The notes under the pieces: generated by a model | What the model saw: the letters and a program-made list of their open reading frames with translations, nothing else | What the model was told of the DNA's origin: nothing | Databases searched by the model: none | DNA from: Capronia americana | Lineage: Eukaryota; Ascomycota; Eurotiomycetes; Chaetothyriales; Herpotrichiellaceae | Assembly (NCBI GenBank): GCA_016110215.1 | Contig: JADWQD010000009.1 | Coordinates: forward strand, 932,093 to 996,092 | Direction of reading: 5' to 3' | DNA length: 64,000 nt | Translations under genes and position numbers: made by a program | Shown: positions 22,701 to 34,880 of the stretch, piece by piece | Layout of the letters: every line of letters begins with the position of its first letter | How positions within the stretch are numbered: the first letter of the stretch is position 1

Positions 22701-25700
22701 TCTTCGACGAGATCTCTCGCAACGAGATTGTCCTCGCTTCCGAGCGGGAGCATGCCGCGGAGCTGGGTATAGCAACTGCTACTCCGACTGTCGGCTTTGC
22801 GTCGCGAGCTGGCCAAGCCCTTGCCAACGTGGGCAGAGATTTGCAGAAAGAGAAATACACTCAGGCTTCAGAAGAAATGGCAAACAAGACAGAGCAACTT
22901 TACCGGAGTCTGATCAGAGCGCAGAAGCGTTCGGCGGTCCGAGAGGCTCTTTCGCGGTTCATCCCAGCGACCTCCATCAAGCACGTCGGACCGATGTTCA
23001 ATACAACTTGGATGTCTTTCCTCTCGGCCTTCTCCAGCCAAATGCAGGATGCCCAGAATCTCGACCTCATCAGGCAGTGCTTGGAGGGCCTCAGATTGGC
23101 AATCAGATTGTCCTGTAGGTTCGACTTGGAGACGCCTAGGGTAGCCTTTTTAACCGCCCTTGCGAAGTTCACGAACCTCGGAAACGTCAAAGAGATGATG
23201 GCCAAGCACTTGGAGGCACTGAAAGTGCTCATCGAGGTTGCATTGACCGAAGGCGAAGTACTGAAAAGTTCTTGGCGTGAGGTTCTGATGTGCATCAGTC
23301 AACTGGACAGGTTGCAGCTCCTTTCGACGGGTGTTGACGAAGGCGTGCTGCCAGACGTGACGAGGGCGAACATTCATACGTCGTCCAGCTCCACCAAGGA
23401 TAACAGCAGAAGCCGACGGTCAATGCAGGCTGCCAAGCGACCGAGGCCACGGTCGGCACATAGCTTCCGGCCAGAGGTCGCCGACGAGACCAAATCGACA
23501 GACATGGTTCGCGGTGTAGATCGCATCTTTACCAATACTGCAAAGTTATCGTCCGAGGCAATTGTCGATTTTGTCCAGGCATTGACCGATGTCAGCTGGC
23601 AAGAGATTCAGTCATCAGGCAACACCGAATCCCCAAGGATGTACAGTCTTCAAAAGCTGGTTGAGATCAGCTACTATAACATGACCAGAGTTAGAATAGA
23701 GTGGACCCGAATCTGGGAGGTTCTGGGTGAGCACTTCAATCAGGTTGGCTGCCACAACAACACTGCAGTGGTCTTCTTCGCCCTTGATTCGCTTCGCCAG
23801 CTTTCTATGCGATTCATGGAAATTGAAGAGCTTCCGGGTTTCAAATTCCAGAAAGACTTCTTGAAGCCCTTCGAATACGTCATGTCCAACAGCACGGTGG
23901 TGACTGTCAAAGACATGGTCTTGAGATGCTTGATTCAGATGATTCAGGCTCGCGGAGACAACATCAGATCTGGCTGGAAGACAATGTTCGGCGTCTTCTC
24001 AGTGGCCGCCAGAGAACAGTACGAAGCAATTGTCAACATCGCATTCGACTATACAACCCAGATCTACAACACTCGGTTCGGCGTTGTCATCTCTCAAGGC
24101 TCGTTCCCGGATTTGATTGTCTGCCTTACCGAGTTCTCCAAAAACCTGAAGTTCCAAAAGAAATCGCTCCAGGCCATCGAATTGCTGAAATCGACAGTGC
24201 CGAAAATGCTGAAGACTCCGGAGTGCCCGCTGTCACGACGCCACGGACGAGTCTCGCAATCCGAGGCGTCCGACGTGGTATCAGGAGTGAAACAGCCGAC
24301 CTCGCAGACAGAGGAAGAGCAGTTCTGGTACCCGGTGCTCATCGCGTATCAAGATGTGCTGATGACCGGAGACGATCTCGAAGTACGGTCAAGAGCGCTC
24401 ACCTATCTTTTCGAGACCCTCATCAGATATGGCGGCGACTTCCCCATAGAATTTTGGGACACGCTCTGGCGGCAATTGCTGTACCCGATCTTTGTCGTGC
24501 TGCAGAGCAAATCGGAGATGTCTAAAGCCCCTAACCACGAAGAGCTGTCGGTCTGGTTGTCGACGACCATGATTCAAGCGCTCAGAAACATGATCACCCT
24601 CTTTACGCATTACTTTGACTCGCTGGAGCATATGTTGGACCGGTTCCTGGATCTCCTCACCTTGTGCATATGTCAAGAGAATGACACGATAGCCAGGATT
24701 GGCAGCAACTGTCTCCAGCAGCTCATTCTGCAGAACGTCGCCAAGTTCTCTCCGGAACATTGGTCGAGAATTGTCACTGCGTTTGTGGAGCTATTCAATA
24801 GGACGACCGCCTATGAGTTGTTCTCCGCTGCCGCCACCATGTCAGACGCTCGACCGACTCCGGCACAAGACGGTGCCGAAGGGCTCTCCATCTCAGGCAC
24901 CACCATTGTCGAGACGCCAACAACGAACGGCACGCCTGCATCCTTCCACGTGCCGAACTCTTCCATGGAATCCCAAGTATCCTCGGCGCCCACTCCAGAG
25001 ATCCCCCACGCAGACACGACACAAGTGCTGGAAGATTACCGGCCGCACCAAGACATGCAAGCACCCGCCCCGGTTGTGACGGCTGCTAGACGCCGCTTCT
25101 TCAACAAGATCATCACAAACTGCGTTCTCCAACTTCTCATGATTGAGACAGTCGCAGAGCTCTTCTCGAATGACTCGGTCTATGCACAGATTCCCTCGCC
25201 CGAACTCCTACGTCTGATGGCGCTGCTGAAGAAGTCATACCAATTCGCCAAGAAGTTCAACGGGGACAAGGACCTACGTATGGCACTTTGGCGACAAGGC
25301 TTTATGCGTCAACCGCCGAACCTGCTCAAGCAAGAGTCCGGCTCGGCGAACACCTACGTGAGTATCTTGCTGAGGATGTACCACGATGAAGGGGAGGAGA
25401 GGAGGTCGAGCCGCGACCAGACGGAGGGTGCTTTGATACCGTAAGTCACACCTAACCTTTCCCAACCACGGCCTCGAACACTAAACTGATGGCAAACAGT
25501 CTCTGCGCCGACATCATCCGCTCCTTCATCCTCCTCGACGAGGAGACCCAACAACGCAACATTGTTGCCTGGCGCCCGGTAGTCATCGACGTCCTCGAAG
25601 GCTACACCAACTTCCCACGCGAATCCTTTGATCAGCACATTGAAACCTTCTATCCACTTGCTGTCGGGCTGCTTGAGAAGGACATCGGCTCCGACCTCCG

Positions 25701-25932
25701 AAGTGCGCTTTGGGGGATCTTCCGCCGGGTCGGCGAGGTCAAATTCAGTATGCCAGAGTGGGTCGGCAGGGGAAGGGATGGGAGTATCAGTTCCATGACA
25801 GAAAGGGACAGGCGGAACGGGAGCGTGAGTGCCACGCCGACGAGTCCGAGTATGGCAAGTCGCGGATTTGAGCTCTCCAGCCAGGGCGGGAGGAGGGGCA
25901 GTCGTGTGAGTAGTCGGATAGGGTCGATATAA
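19766..25932 (+). CDS. SEC7: Large Arf guanine-nucleotide exchange factor Sec7 (BIG type)
   Basis: Activates Arf GTPases at the trans-Golgi. Exon 1 is 19766-25440 and exon 2 is 25500-25932; the 59-bp intron (GTAAGT...CAG) restores phase as CC+T. The product is 2035 aa, the usual size for fungal Sec7. Residues 1-165 are acidic and low-complexity. A DCB domain follows (about 170-350), then the HUS domain (about 475-680). The Sec7 catalytic domain lies at about 800-990, with the glutamic finger Glu900 in RLPGEAQKID and the second motif AYSVIMLNTDQHS. HDS repeats fill most of the C-terminal half. The Golgi type is clear from DCB-HUS-Sec7-HDS order; GBF1/Gea types differ in the Sec7 loop. The last exon encodes the HDS4 end and a Ser/Arg-rich tail. 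Confidence 0.96.
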
Positions 25933-26200
25933 GGAGCGCTCTAAGATATGTTGATAAAGCGGGTTGCTTCGCCTCGCCCTTTGTGGGAACACAGCAAGCA
26001 GGAAACCCTCTCAACCTTGTACTGTAACTCAGACCCAAGAAACAGTTCGAACAGGCGCAATGACGCTTCCGAACATGTGGAATACCAACGCAACGGCGCG
26101 TTTGCCCCATCGACATCTTCATGAAAATACTTGTCATTGTTGTGTTGTTGTTGCAGTTGTCATGCTGGCTTCTTCCTCGCTGCTCCCATTTATCTCCCTG

Positions 26201-27976
26201 TCACGTCGACGGCGGGACGACCTTCCTCTTCAACCACCCGCAGAAACTCTCGAAAAGGACGGCGTCATGCCCCTGTAAGTGGCGGATATGGATCGTTGGC
26301 TTGCAACCCGTGCCTCTGACGGGAGGAGAAGGAGGAGGAGGAAATGTCTTGATCGAGATCCTCGCCACGAGTGCGGGTTCGAGGTCGGACTCGGACTCGG
26401 ACTCGGACTGGGGCCCTCCCTCGGATTCGTCGTCCTCTTCAGACTCCCTGTCCTGCATCACCGCGTCTTGATGCGGCTTCCTCTTGGCCTTCGCCTTCCT
26501 CCTCGCTTTTCGACTCCACACGTCGCCTTCCCGGGCCATGAACATGCCCACCCCCGTCGCGGAGTCGAATTTCCACACGACGCCATCCAGCTTTCTGATC
26601 TCGCCGGTCACTTTTTCAGCCACGTCTCGGGCGTCTCCGTCCCCGTCTCCGTCTCCGTGTTCGACTTCAAAGTCCATCTCCGTCAGCGGGGGTAGCCATT
26701 TCCTCTCGACCCCACTGCCGCTCCCCACGCCCCTCGCGACGTCAATCCCCGGCCGGAATCCCATCCAACTCCACGCGACGCACCACCGCCGCGTCTTTTG
26801 GCCCTGCACGAACTCGGTGACCGCGAGATTCGTACATCCTTGGTTCCGCAACAGCGCGACAACTGCTCCCACGCTGCTCAGCTTGCCGAGCATGGCGGAG
26901 AACCATTGGATCTTCCGTCTGGTGCGTCGCTGGGCGGATTCGCGCACGAGTTTCCCCACGAACGACACCTCCCCGCCGGGGGTGATCATCTCGACCGCCG
27001 CGCCCGTGCAGCTCGAATTCGGCGGCCGGGACTTCTGCCCCGCGGACCCGAGAAGCTCCGCCTCTGACGAGTAGAAGGGGGGATTCGTCATCAGGACGTC
27101 GACTCTCTCGAAACGGTCGAGCTGGTCGGTAGGGATGAGCTTCTCCCCGGTCTTGTCAGTGTCGATTATGTGGATTCGTGATCCTAGACTATTGGCGGCG
27201 ATGTTGTGCAGGGCGGTTTGGCGGTTTTTGTCGTCGATTTCCGTGCACAGGAACCGCCAGCCGGGGCGTTGAGCGCAGGCCAAGAGCGGGTAGATCGCGG
27301 AGCTCCCTGTCCCACTGTGTCCTCGTATCGGGGTTAGTCATATAGTGTGGCATGGGAGTGAGCTGGGAGAGGAGATAGGACAGAGCCTCCTCCACGAAGG
27401 GTTGACAGCAGACTCACATATCAAGGCCGAGGACTTGTCTTTCGCGATCGTATCCCTTGTAAAAATCGGGCGACGTGTCGTCTAAGAGACGTTGGATGAA
27501 CAGGATGTAGTTGAACCGGTTGGGTACGGGAGGGCATAGTCTGTCGTCTGGCAGGTCGATGGTGAGATTGAAGTCCCGATGGAGGAGACATTTCGTCAGC
27601 TGTCTGACGCTCTCAGGGTCGGAAAAGTCGAGTTGGCGATTTGGTTTGAGCCTGTTGTTTAACGCGGAGGTTTTAGTTTTGTGTTTGTCTTGGCCGACAG
27701 TGGCTCAAACTGTCGGGAGGAGGTCTAAACATCTCTCCTTTCCGGTCTCGTTCTTTCCACGGGCATTGAACATGGACTCTATTCTCCCACACACCATCCC
27801 CATGGACATTTTCTCTCATGTCGGACCCCTCTATGAGGCGAAAGCACAAGGAAACTAAATTCTCCGGAGGCCATCACACCCGGAATCAGAACGTACCTCT
27901 TTGCAAAGTCGGGATACTGGAGTGCCAGGGCCGTGAAGTCAACGTCGTCCTCGTAGATGTTGTCGGGAGCTGGCAT
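26201..27976 (-). CDS. METTL16: METTL16-type RNA N6-adenine methyltransferase
   Basis: SAM-dependent enzyme of the METTL16 (METT10D) family, which in animals and fission yeast methylates U6 snRNA. Three exons, 27976-27897, 27651-27418 and 27314-26201, give 475 aa with consistent phase. The start matches the family (Asp-rich head, then ALQYPDFAKRLKPNRQLDF). The SAM motif is LDIGTGSSAIYPLLA and the catalytic tetrad is NPPF in VLMTNPPFYSS. The motif GEVSFVGKLVRES follows, as in METTL16. The fungal tail is unlike the animal VCR domains and carries two short dipeptide runs, Gly-Asp (26635-26660) and Ser-Glu (26385-26410), plus a basic KARRKAKAKRK stretch that may be a nuclear signal. RNA target is inferred from the family. 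Confidence 0.92.
26385..26410. repeat. GGACTC hexamer repeat in METTL16-type gene
   Basis: About four tandem copies of a 6-bp unit, coding alternating Ser-Glu on the minus strand. A related imperfect run at 26635-26660 codes Gly-Asp repeats. Confidence 0.85.
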
Positions 27977-28789
27977 TTTAACACATATATGTCATGCATG
28001 CCAGGACGGTGTCAGGTCCGGGTCCAGATCCGGCAGTGTCGACGTGGACGCTACTTAGACAGCACGGAGCGTCATGGCCGTCACTGTCGGGGTGGAAGTC
28101 TGTACCAATTAAGATATATGGATCAAGTAGATTGCGAGAAGAGACGTCGACGGGACAGGCCAACAGAGACACGGCGGTGGCTACTAGTTGGATTGTTCAA
28201 GTCGCTGCCCAATCAGTCAAGGAGATGGAGGTCCTAATCCCAATGCGTTTAGACGCCGGGGTAGCGTCTTGGCTAGAATCGAGATAGTCTACGAGGTGCA
28301 CGGAGCGTGACTGAGGAATGCATGGCGCGCCAATTTCAGTGTCTGGCCATAGGCAGTGAAAGCAGGGACTGAAACAACCGTTATGCCCAGTGTAGGTGAT
28401 GGTGATAGATTGCGGGATCAGAGAAACCTCCGATACCAAGGAAGCGCCATGTGAAAATGAGTGCCTCTAGTTTGGGCTGTGTGTATTTGTATCTGAGGAC
28501 ATAACCCGACCCAGCATGAACGTGCGCCAGACACGCAGTGGCTGAGAACCCACGGGTATAGAAGCCGAATCGACTGAACTCATAGACTAATGCAGATTTC
28601 CGACTCGAGTTTCCAAAACGCCTCTGGATGATCGACCCAAGATAATCGTAAACTCATGTCATCCCATCCTGTTTCCCAATGTTCCCGGCCACCCAAGCAC
28701 TGTACATGTGCAAACCCACCTGGCCTCTTACCCTACTTGTCCCGAACCAAGTCCCGCAATTCTTCCCGGCGTCACTTCTCCCACCCTAG
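27977..28789. other. Intergenic region, no supported gene
   Basis: About 0.8 kb between two minus-strand genes; it should hold the METTL16-type promoter and the 3' UTR of the SAP-domain gene. Short minus-strand frames of 64 and 80 aa look unlike proteins. Confidence 0.5.
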
Positions 28790-30004
28790 TTAATGCTTCT
28801 TCACAAGTACGGCCTCATACAAGCTCACAGCGGCGCTCAGCCCCGAACTAACCACGATTGCGAACCATCCTCCCAAAATACTCTCGTTCACAGTTGCGAC
28901 CGTGAAGTGCGTGTACAACCCGCTCAAGGTAAGATGGTTTGCGTACACCAGGTACGCAATCAGCCCCTTGGCCAGACTGAAGATGAATGGGTCAAACTGC
29001 ATCTGCGTGTTCGCGTGCAAAGCAGCCTGACGAGTCGAGTAACTATGGCTCGGGTGCGCTTTCAGCGGCAGGTTGATGAAGTACGAGATGATGGCGGGTA
29101 GGATGAGCGAGGTCAGAGACCACAGAGAAAAGGGTGCCCAGAATTTCGATTCCAGGAGAAGGAATAGGTCGGGAACCAGAATTGGAGTTGGCGTCGACTT
29201 GATGTAAGGCACGGCGGGGATCTGAGTCATCAGCTTGTTGGGAAGAATCTGAGCTCGCAGGCCGTATGCTTCCAGCAGAATGGCGAGCACTGTGACCGTC
29301 AGAGGCGACGAGAGTAGGTCTCGGGACGCATCGGCCGCCTTGTGGATCTGCGTTCGTTCATAGGCGTGTGAGATGGACAGCCTGATGCGACGCGCTTGTT
29401 GATCGATTGCGTCTGTGACCACGGCTGGCGATGGCGGTATGGGTATTTGAGAAGCCAGGATCGAGGTGCGACGGGCAACCTCCTTAGCTGGAGTCTTGAC
29501 GAGAGCACTAACCAGCGGCTCTTCTTCTCTGCTTCGACACATTAGCAATGGGCCCCATGAAGAGAGGCCGGGCGCAATACGTACGTCGAGTCGCGTATGT
29601 CGTTTGGGGACGTGGTTGTTTTGCGCCTCGGTTTCTTTGCAGGAGCCGGCGCATCGTCGTCTGATTTCAGAGTCTCCGTGACTTTCTCAGCGATGGTCTT
29701 CTTTGTAGGCGATCGTGAGCTGCCGCTCAAGCGCTTGTAGTACTCGCTCAATGAAGGATCTCTGCTGTATGTGGTAGAGTTGGTGCGTAGGTGCTCGTCG
29801 AGCGCGACTTCGAGCTCGGCTTTCTTCAGATGCGCATAACTGCGGTCGCATACAAGTCAGCAACAATGCGCAACACAATGCGACGCAAAATCAGCGCGTC
29901 CGCGGGTGCAACGGCGGAGATACGTACTCGGCCAACTTGGTCGTTTCCGCGAACTCTGTGAGATCGCTCTTGCGAAGCTTCTGTAGATATGGAAGACCCG
30001 ACAT
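28790..30004 (-). CDS. SAP-like domain membrane protein of unknown function
   Basis: Three exons, 30004-29928, 29839-29585 and 29528-28790, give 356 aa; phases agree at both joins (GA+T, AC+A). The start MSGLPYLQKLRKSDLTEFAE and the following YAHLKKAELEVALDEHL form a helix-turn-helix of SAP/HeH type (residues 1-45), a fold that often binds DNA. A basic, Ser/Pro-rich linker with KKPRRK follows, a likely nuclear signal. The C-terminal half (about 170-356) has at least four hydrophobic segments, including FWAPFSLWSLTSLILPAIISY cut by charged loops. This is a conserved fungal protein I cannot name. The layout, DNA-binding-like N-terminus then membrane segments, resembles inner nuclear membrane proteins of the Heh/Src1 group but lacks their MAN1 domain. 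Function is inferred only loosely. Confidence 0.8.
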
Positions 30005-31046
30005 GGTGACAGAAGTGGTGCGTCTCCGCGACGTGCTTGGAGATGTGTGAACAGTGTTGTTGCTGCGAAGGAAGGACAGATGCGATCGATGGTGATATCA
30101 CTGGAAACTGAGGAAGGGCGTTGCGGTGGTGGAGGAGGCTGGGATGGGATGGGCACCAAGCGGATCGGGAGATAAATGCAAGTGGCTGGGGGGGAAGCAG
30201 CTGGCGGCGTCCCTAACAGCTCGCTCAAGTAAGCCTAGCCCAAACTTGCATGTAAACAACGTCCCCCAATTTGGCCTTAGCTCGTCACCATGGCCACCAA
30301 CTGGGGAGGTTATGGAAAGTGATTGGTCCTGGGAAGAGATGCTCGTGAGCTCTGGAACGCGCTTCGCACCTGCTTAGATTTGGAAAGTCAACAAGAGTGA
30401 AGCGGCAAATCGTCGTGGTGATCTTGGGTCATGGCGAAGCTTTGCGGTGAAGCCAGAGGCTTTCGAGATGCAGGTCGGTGGCAGGACCCTGCAATCGCCT
30501 GATGACGTAGTGTGAGTACCACCTGTTTACGTATCGAAGGTCTTAGACATTTAGGCACCTACGAGGTCAAGGACTCGTAGTTTTTGCTGCTTTCACTGAC
30601 ACGTCTCCAAATTTCTGACTTGGTCCCCGGGCCGATTGCAGACTTTGCTGCGTGAGGAACAGAGTGACACAGCCTTGCCTCCGGCAATGCTTACTCCAGA
30701 ATCGTTTCGCAGGGCCGACCTTCCCGTCGCACCGCCTTTGAGCATAATATTCAGCACATCCCCAGTACCGTGTAGACAGGAACACGATGGGGCACTGAAT
30801 AATCCCTCTCACCTGTTGAATCATCGTCATTTCTCCAGGCTGCGTGTCGCCAAGCACATTGGCTTTGTTTGCTGGTCAGCTGCCAGAGATCCTGCCTGAC
30901 TTCTGCCTCGCCCTCGAGACTCAACTTGTCGTTCCTGCATATCCATCCATATTTGCCCGTGGCCTGACCAATCCCTGTAATCGTTCCATCATACCGTTCT
31001 AATATTGTTCCTGCCTTTGCCACTCTCAGAGTCCTGTTATTTCAGC
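30005..31046. promoter_or_regulatory. Divergent upstream region of SAP-domain and Ser/Pro-rich genes
   Basis: About 1 kb between divergent genes. Frames of 60-96 aa exist on both strands, some starting at GTG, but overlap and lack features. I read it as promoters and 5' UTRs. Confidence 0.45.
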
Positions 31047-32129
31047 ATGGCTCCTCCCGACCTAAACTCACTCCCTCCATCAAGATCAACTTCTTCCTCT
31101 CCCATGCAACCCCGCTCGATGCAGACCGCAAACCTCCCCCCCAACCGCAACCAGACTCCCTCTCCGCGGAGCTCATCCATATCCCTTGCTGCTGCCGCTG
31201 TGACAAACGCAGCGAATGAGTCAAGACGGTCTTCTCTGAGCAACAGAGGCTCCCCTCGGCTTGGCCGCATGCCGTCCGATCGCCGTCGCTCACAGGTCGC
31301 CATGAATATCAACCTGAATGATCCTACCATTCCAAGTCCGGGCGAGTTATCAAGCAGCGACTCCCGGGCCGGCTTTGGTCACAGCTATGCGTTAGCAAGT
31401 CCTCCCACTATCGGCGGAAGGTCAGCCATTGCGACCGGCGACCCTCATCACCAGCGACAGCCTAGTCTTGGTGAAATACACAATGAGCTGGAACAAGAGC
31501 AGGAAGCACAAGTGAACCGCATGCTACAGATGATCCGAGAGCAACAGCTCCAACTTGATGCTCTACGAAGCAGTCAAGGTCAGAATGGCACCCACTCTCG
31601 TCATTCCTCGCAACCAAATTCCGCTGTGCCAGGTAACAACACAGCCGTCGTGGACGACGAGACTCCTGCTTCTGAACACTCCACGTCTTTTGCTTCCATC
31701 CATCCCGCCGTGCCGGCCGTCCCACCTCTGACACGACGTATCTCCCGCGGCCCTTCAAGCGCCAGCCGCTCCCCAGCTCTGCGGCCAATGTTGGGTCAGG
31801 AATCCAGCATCGGCACCGCCGTTAGCAGCGATTGGCCTCCCTCACCAGTTGAGAGTATGAACACCGCTCGAAGGAACAGTTTCCGCGACGAGACCGCCTA
31901 CTACCAAGCAGAGACCGCAAACCTTACCCGTGAGAATCAGATGCTCAGGATGCGGATACGGGAATTGGAGCGGCAGATCAGTGATTTGAGTGCCTCACCC
32001 AGAAACACTCCAGTCACTCCGTCGAATCTGGCTACTAGTCCGCCAGTCCAGGGCTCTGACGCAGCTGATGCAGAGGCTTCTGCAGCGGCAGCCGTGGCGA
32101 GGATGACGGCTGAGCCCGAGAAGATTTGA
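31047..32129 (+). CDS. Ser/Pro-rich coiled-coil protein, conserved fungal, function unknown
   Basis: Single-exon frame of 360 aa from the ATG of MAPPDLNSLPPSRSTSSS. The open frame extends upstream to a TTG at 31005, which I ignore. The protein is rich in Ser, Pro, Arg and Asn. Two helical stretches stand out: residues about 148-178 (NELEQEQEAQVNRMLQMI), a Gln/Glu-rich coiled coil, and about 285-315 (ANLTRENQMLRMRIRELERQ), a leucine-heptad segment. The rest looks disordered with many possible Ser-Pro phosphorylation sites. No enzyme motif is seen. It resembles a family of hypothetical fungal proteins; no function can be given. Confidence 0.75.
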   Translation: MAPPDLNSLPPSRSTSSSPMQPRSMQTANLPPNRNQTPSPRSSSISLAAAAVTNAANESRRSSLSNRGSPRLGRMPSDRRRSQVAMNINLNDPTIPSPGELSSSDSRAGFGHSYALASPPTIGGRSAIATGDPHHQRQPSLGEIHNELEQEQEAQVNRMLQMIREQQLQLDALRSSQGQNGTHSRHSSQPNSAVPGNNTAVVDDETPASEHSTSFASIHPAVPAVPPLTRRISRGPSSASRSPALRPMLGQESSIGTAVSSDWPPSPVESMNTARRNSFRDETAYYQAETANLTRENQMLRMRIRELERQISDLSASPRNTPVTPSNLATSPPVQGSDAADAEASAAAAVARMTAEPEKI

Positions 32130-32992
32130 GGTGTGGGTGACACGCGATTCCGTGGTTCGCAGGCATTGGAATTGTCTTCTGGGATTGTATGATCTCTGTA
32201 CCACTACGAACAAAGTGCGCTACACAGACGCTTAAAATCTCAGAAACGGAGGATATTTGTTCTGCCAGGCATGCACACTGGCGTTCTTCAGCACAACCGG
32301 ATGTGCAAGGGCTCGGAACATTGGGGCTTCGGGATAGCGTACGGGAACGGCGTTCAAGGCAGGAGCCAGCATGGGTTGGCGCTATCGGAGCAGTAACCGA
32401 CCCAGCGGCAATGGGATTCGGGGATGGCTGAATAACTCTCACTTTTACCATTATTGATATTATCGGCTTGCGTTCAGACAACTGTCGGCGCAGTGCTGTC
32501 CGGGGCGAAGGGAAACGTATTCAAGGCAGCATGATCACCCTTCGTTGCGGCTAGTTCAGTTGAAACTGAGTCAGGAGCGTCGTGTACCTTGCATTCCCAA
32601 GTGGAGGAACTGAGCAGGTTTAAGCTCGACCGCACGCGCCTACAGTAGTTGGGGCATACAAGCATCCCAATACAGGGTTCAATCGATTATCAGATTTGCC
32701 TCACCTCCTACAACCATGCAGAAGGCTGCTCGAATGTCGACCTGTAGTCCTATACAATTAGCCGCCCTTCAATACATGTCCGACAGGGAATGATGCTTGA
32801 GAGAGAGAAAAACGTGTCTATACGGCATGTATGTAAATCGCTCAAGATGAGACGTCTCTATATGCTCGCTCATGGTCTATTTCCCCCGGAACCAAGAAGT
32901 TTTTTTCAAAGCCTGCTGCAAATGTCGGTCGATCGATCGGACGATCGGACACTTAAATTGGAACGTACGCTCGGAAATGGCAGGATTGCCCA
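32130..32992. other. Tail-to-tail intergenic region
   Basis: About 0.86 kb between the 3' ends of the coiled-coil and MFS genes. No credible coding frame was found on either strand. Confidence 0.5.
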
Positions 32993-34880
32993 TCACGCAA
33001 TTCTCTCATGGCCACTTCTGCCTTCCTTGCCTTTACTCTTGTGCACCTGGTTCTCATGCCAGATACTCCAGCCACAACACGCCACGCCCAACACGGCCGC
33101 CCCCAACGTTACCCAATACGCCGACCTGTAGCATTGGTTCCCCAGGAGACATTCCATGTGTCCTTCCTGGTCGTTCTTCACGGAGTGGGCGTCGTAGATC
33201 TTGCCGTAAAGCAGGTTAAACACGTTGCCGGACACGACTGGCGCGAGGGTCATGGTGCCCCAGTTCTGGGACAGGCCGTGCACGCCGAAGCAGTGGGCCA
33301 CGAGGGACGGGTAGACGCCGAAGAGGATGCCGTAGGCGATGCCCGTCATGCTGGACACAAGCACGAGGTAATGCGGGTCGGAGACGGCCGTGGCGACGAT
33401 CTGCGTGACGCAGAAGATCAACGCCGAGGCAAACAGACACCAGAAGCGCGAGCGGTTGAGTTTCGAGACGAGGATATCGGAGCCGATGCCGGAGAGGAGG
33501 CGGCCGCTGAAACTGCAGAAGGAGAGGATCGAGACATGCATTGCTTGGCGGGCTTCGATGAACGAGGAGGGCGTAGTGGGGTCAGTGTGCTTCCACAGGG
33601 CGAGGGCGTCGTTACCGATATTACTACATGAACGTGTAGGTTAGCAACAGGAAGTGAGAGGCTGTTCCGCGTGAGTGGCTTAAGAGAGCAGCGGGCGGCA
33701 CTGTACGTTAGGAGGGAAGGACTGGATTACTGAGGAGCCTGCACATACTTGATGGTCATCAGCCCAACCCCTGTTAGCAGACCCATCATTATGAATAACT
33801 GCCAGAACTCGGCGTGCGGGAGAAGGGCGAAGCCTCGGACGTCTAAATGCGGGTGCTCGTGGTTCCTGTCAGATTCGAGATGCTTTGAACTTTCGAGGTC
33901 TTCGGCAGCTTGTTCCTGGGTGGAGGTTTTGGAGAGGAGCGATGCTTCTTCATCCCCGGTATGGTGCGATTCGGGGTCAGAGGAGAAGGACTCGTTGTCC
34001 GGGCGGGCGGCTGAGGGATGGGTCATTGGCGCACCTGGTTCTTCGTAGTGGGGGTATTGGCGACTCCCTGACGATCTGGTTCGGTGGAGCACTTGGTGTT
34101 CATGTTCAGGGAGATGTTGGTACGAGTGGTGCGGAATGACGCGTACAAATGGGAACGCTAGCAGGGGCAGCACGACGGTGCCAGTCGCGAGCAGGATGAG
34201 GAAGTTGTATGTGCCGCCGGGAAGGATTTGTGCAACGGCGGCGAAGAACAGAGCGCTCAAGCCGAAAGCCGCCAGGGGAAATGCTGTTGCTGTTCCTCGA
34301 GACTCCGGGTAGTTGAGGGCGGCAGCCTTGATCGACGCCGTGAATGCTGAACAGCTGCCGGCACCGGTGAGAAAGGAAAACAAACATATCACCGGCACGC
34401 TGTAATGCCCGGGGCCCGCCTCGTATGCTGGATTCAGTCAGCCGGGGGCCTCGTCATCCTGAGCCGATAATACCTTTGGCAATGGGATAGTAGCCCACAC
34501 CGAACAGCACAATGCCCAGTGTCAGACCCCATCGTGGCCCTTTCGCGTCGACCATCATACCCGACGGAATCCCAAAGGCATACATGCCAAAATTCCCCAG
34601 ATTGCCCTGCATGAATGTGTATATCAGTACCACGTCCTTCTCTTGCATGTCCGTTGGGTTTTGCATACGATGAGGTTGCTGTCGGTGGCAGTCAACTTGA
34701 GTCGGGTTGCGAAGCTGGGGCCCCATATCGAGTAGCCATACTAGATCTCAGTCAGTGCCAGTTCTCGTGAGATGAGCGGGCGGGCGGGCATACGTTGGAA
34801 CCACAGGCCAGTGCGGTGATGGTACAAGCGACCACGGTTAAGATGCGGGCCTTCTTGAGGTCTGAGGGCATGAGGATCAT
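32993..34880 (-). CDS. MFS transporter, nodulin-like / NFD4 type
   Basis: Five exons, 34880-34794, 34740-34669, 34606-34474, 34427-33749 and 33623-32993, give 533 aa with consistent phases. Exons 1-3 encode the first membrane helices and the nodulin-like phrases YGYSIWGPSF and GNLGNFGMYAFGIPSGMM. Exon 4 carries helices 4-6 and a long hydrophilic loop of about 120 residues. Exon 5 opens with NNIGNDALALW and holds helices 7-12, ending in a basic tail. This pattern (short cytosolic head, long middle loop, NNIGN motif) marks the fungal nodulin-like branch of the major facilitator superfamily, related to yeast YMR155W and Mch1. The substrate is unknown. The first ATG is followed by a second at 34870; either could be used. 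Confidence 0.88.
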
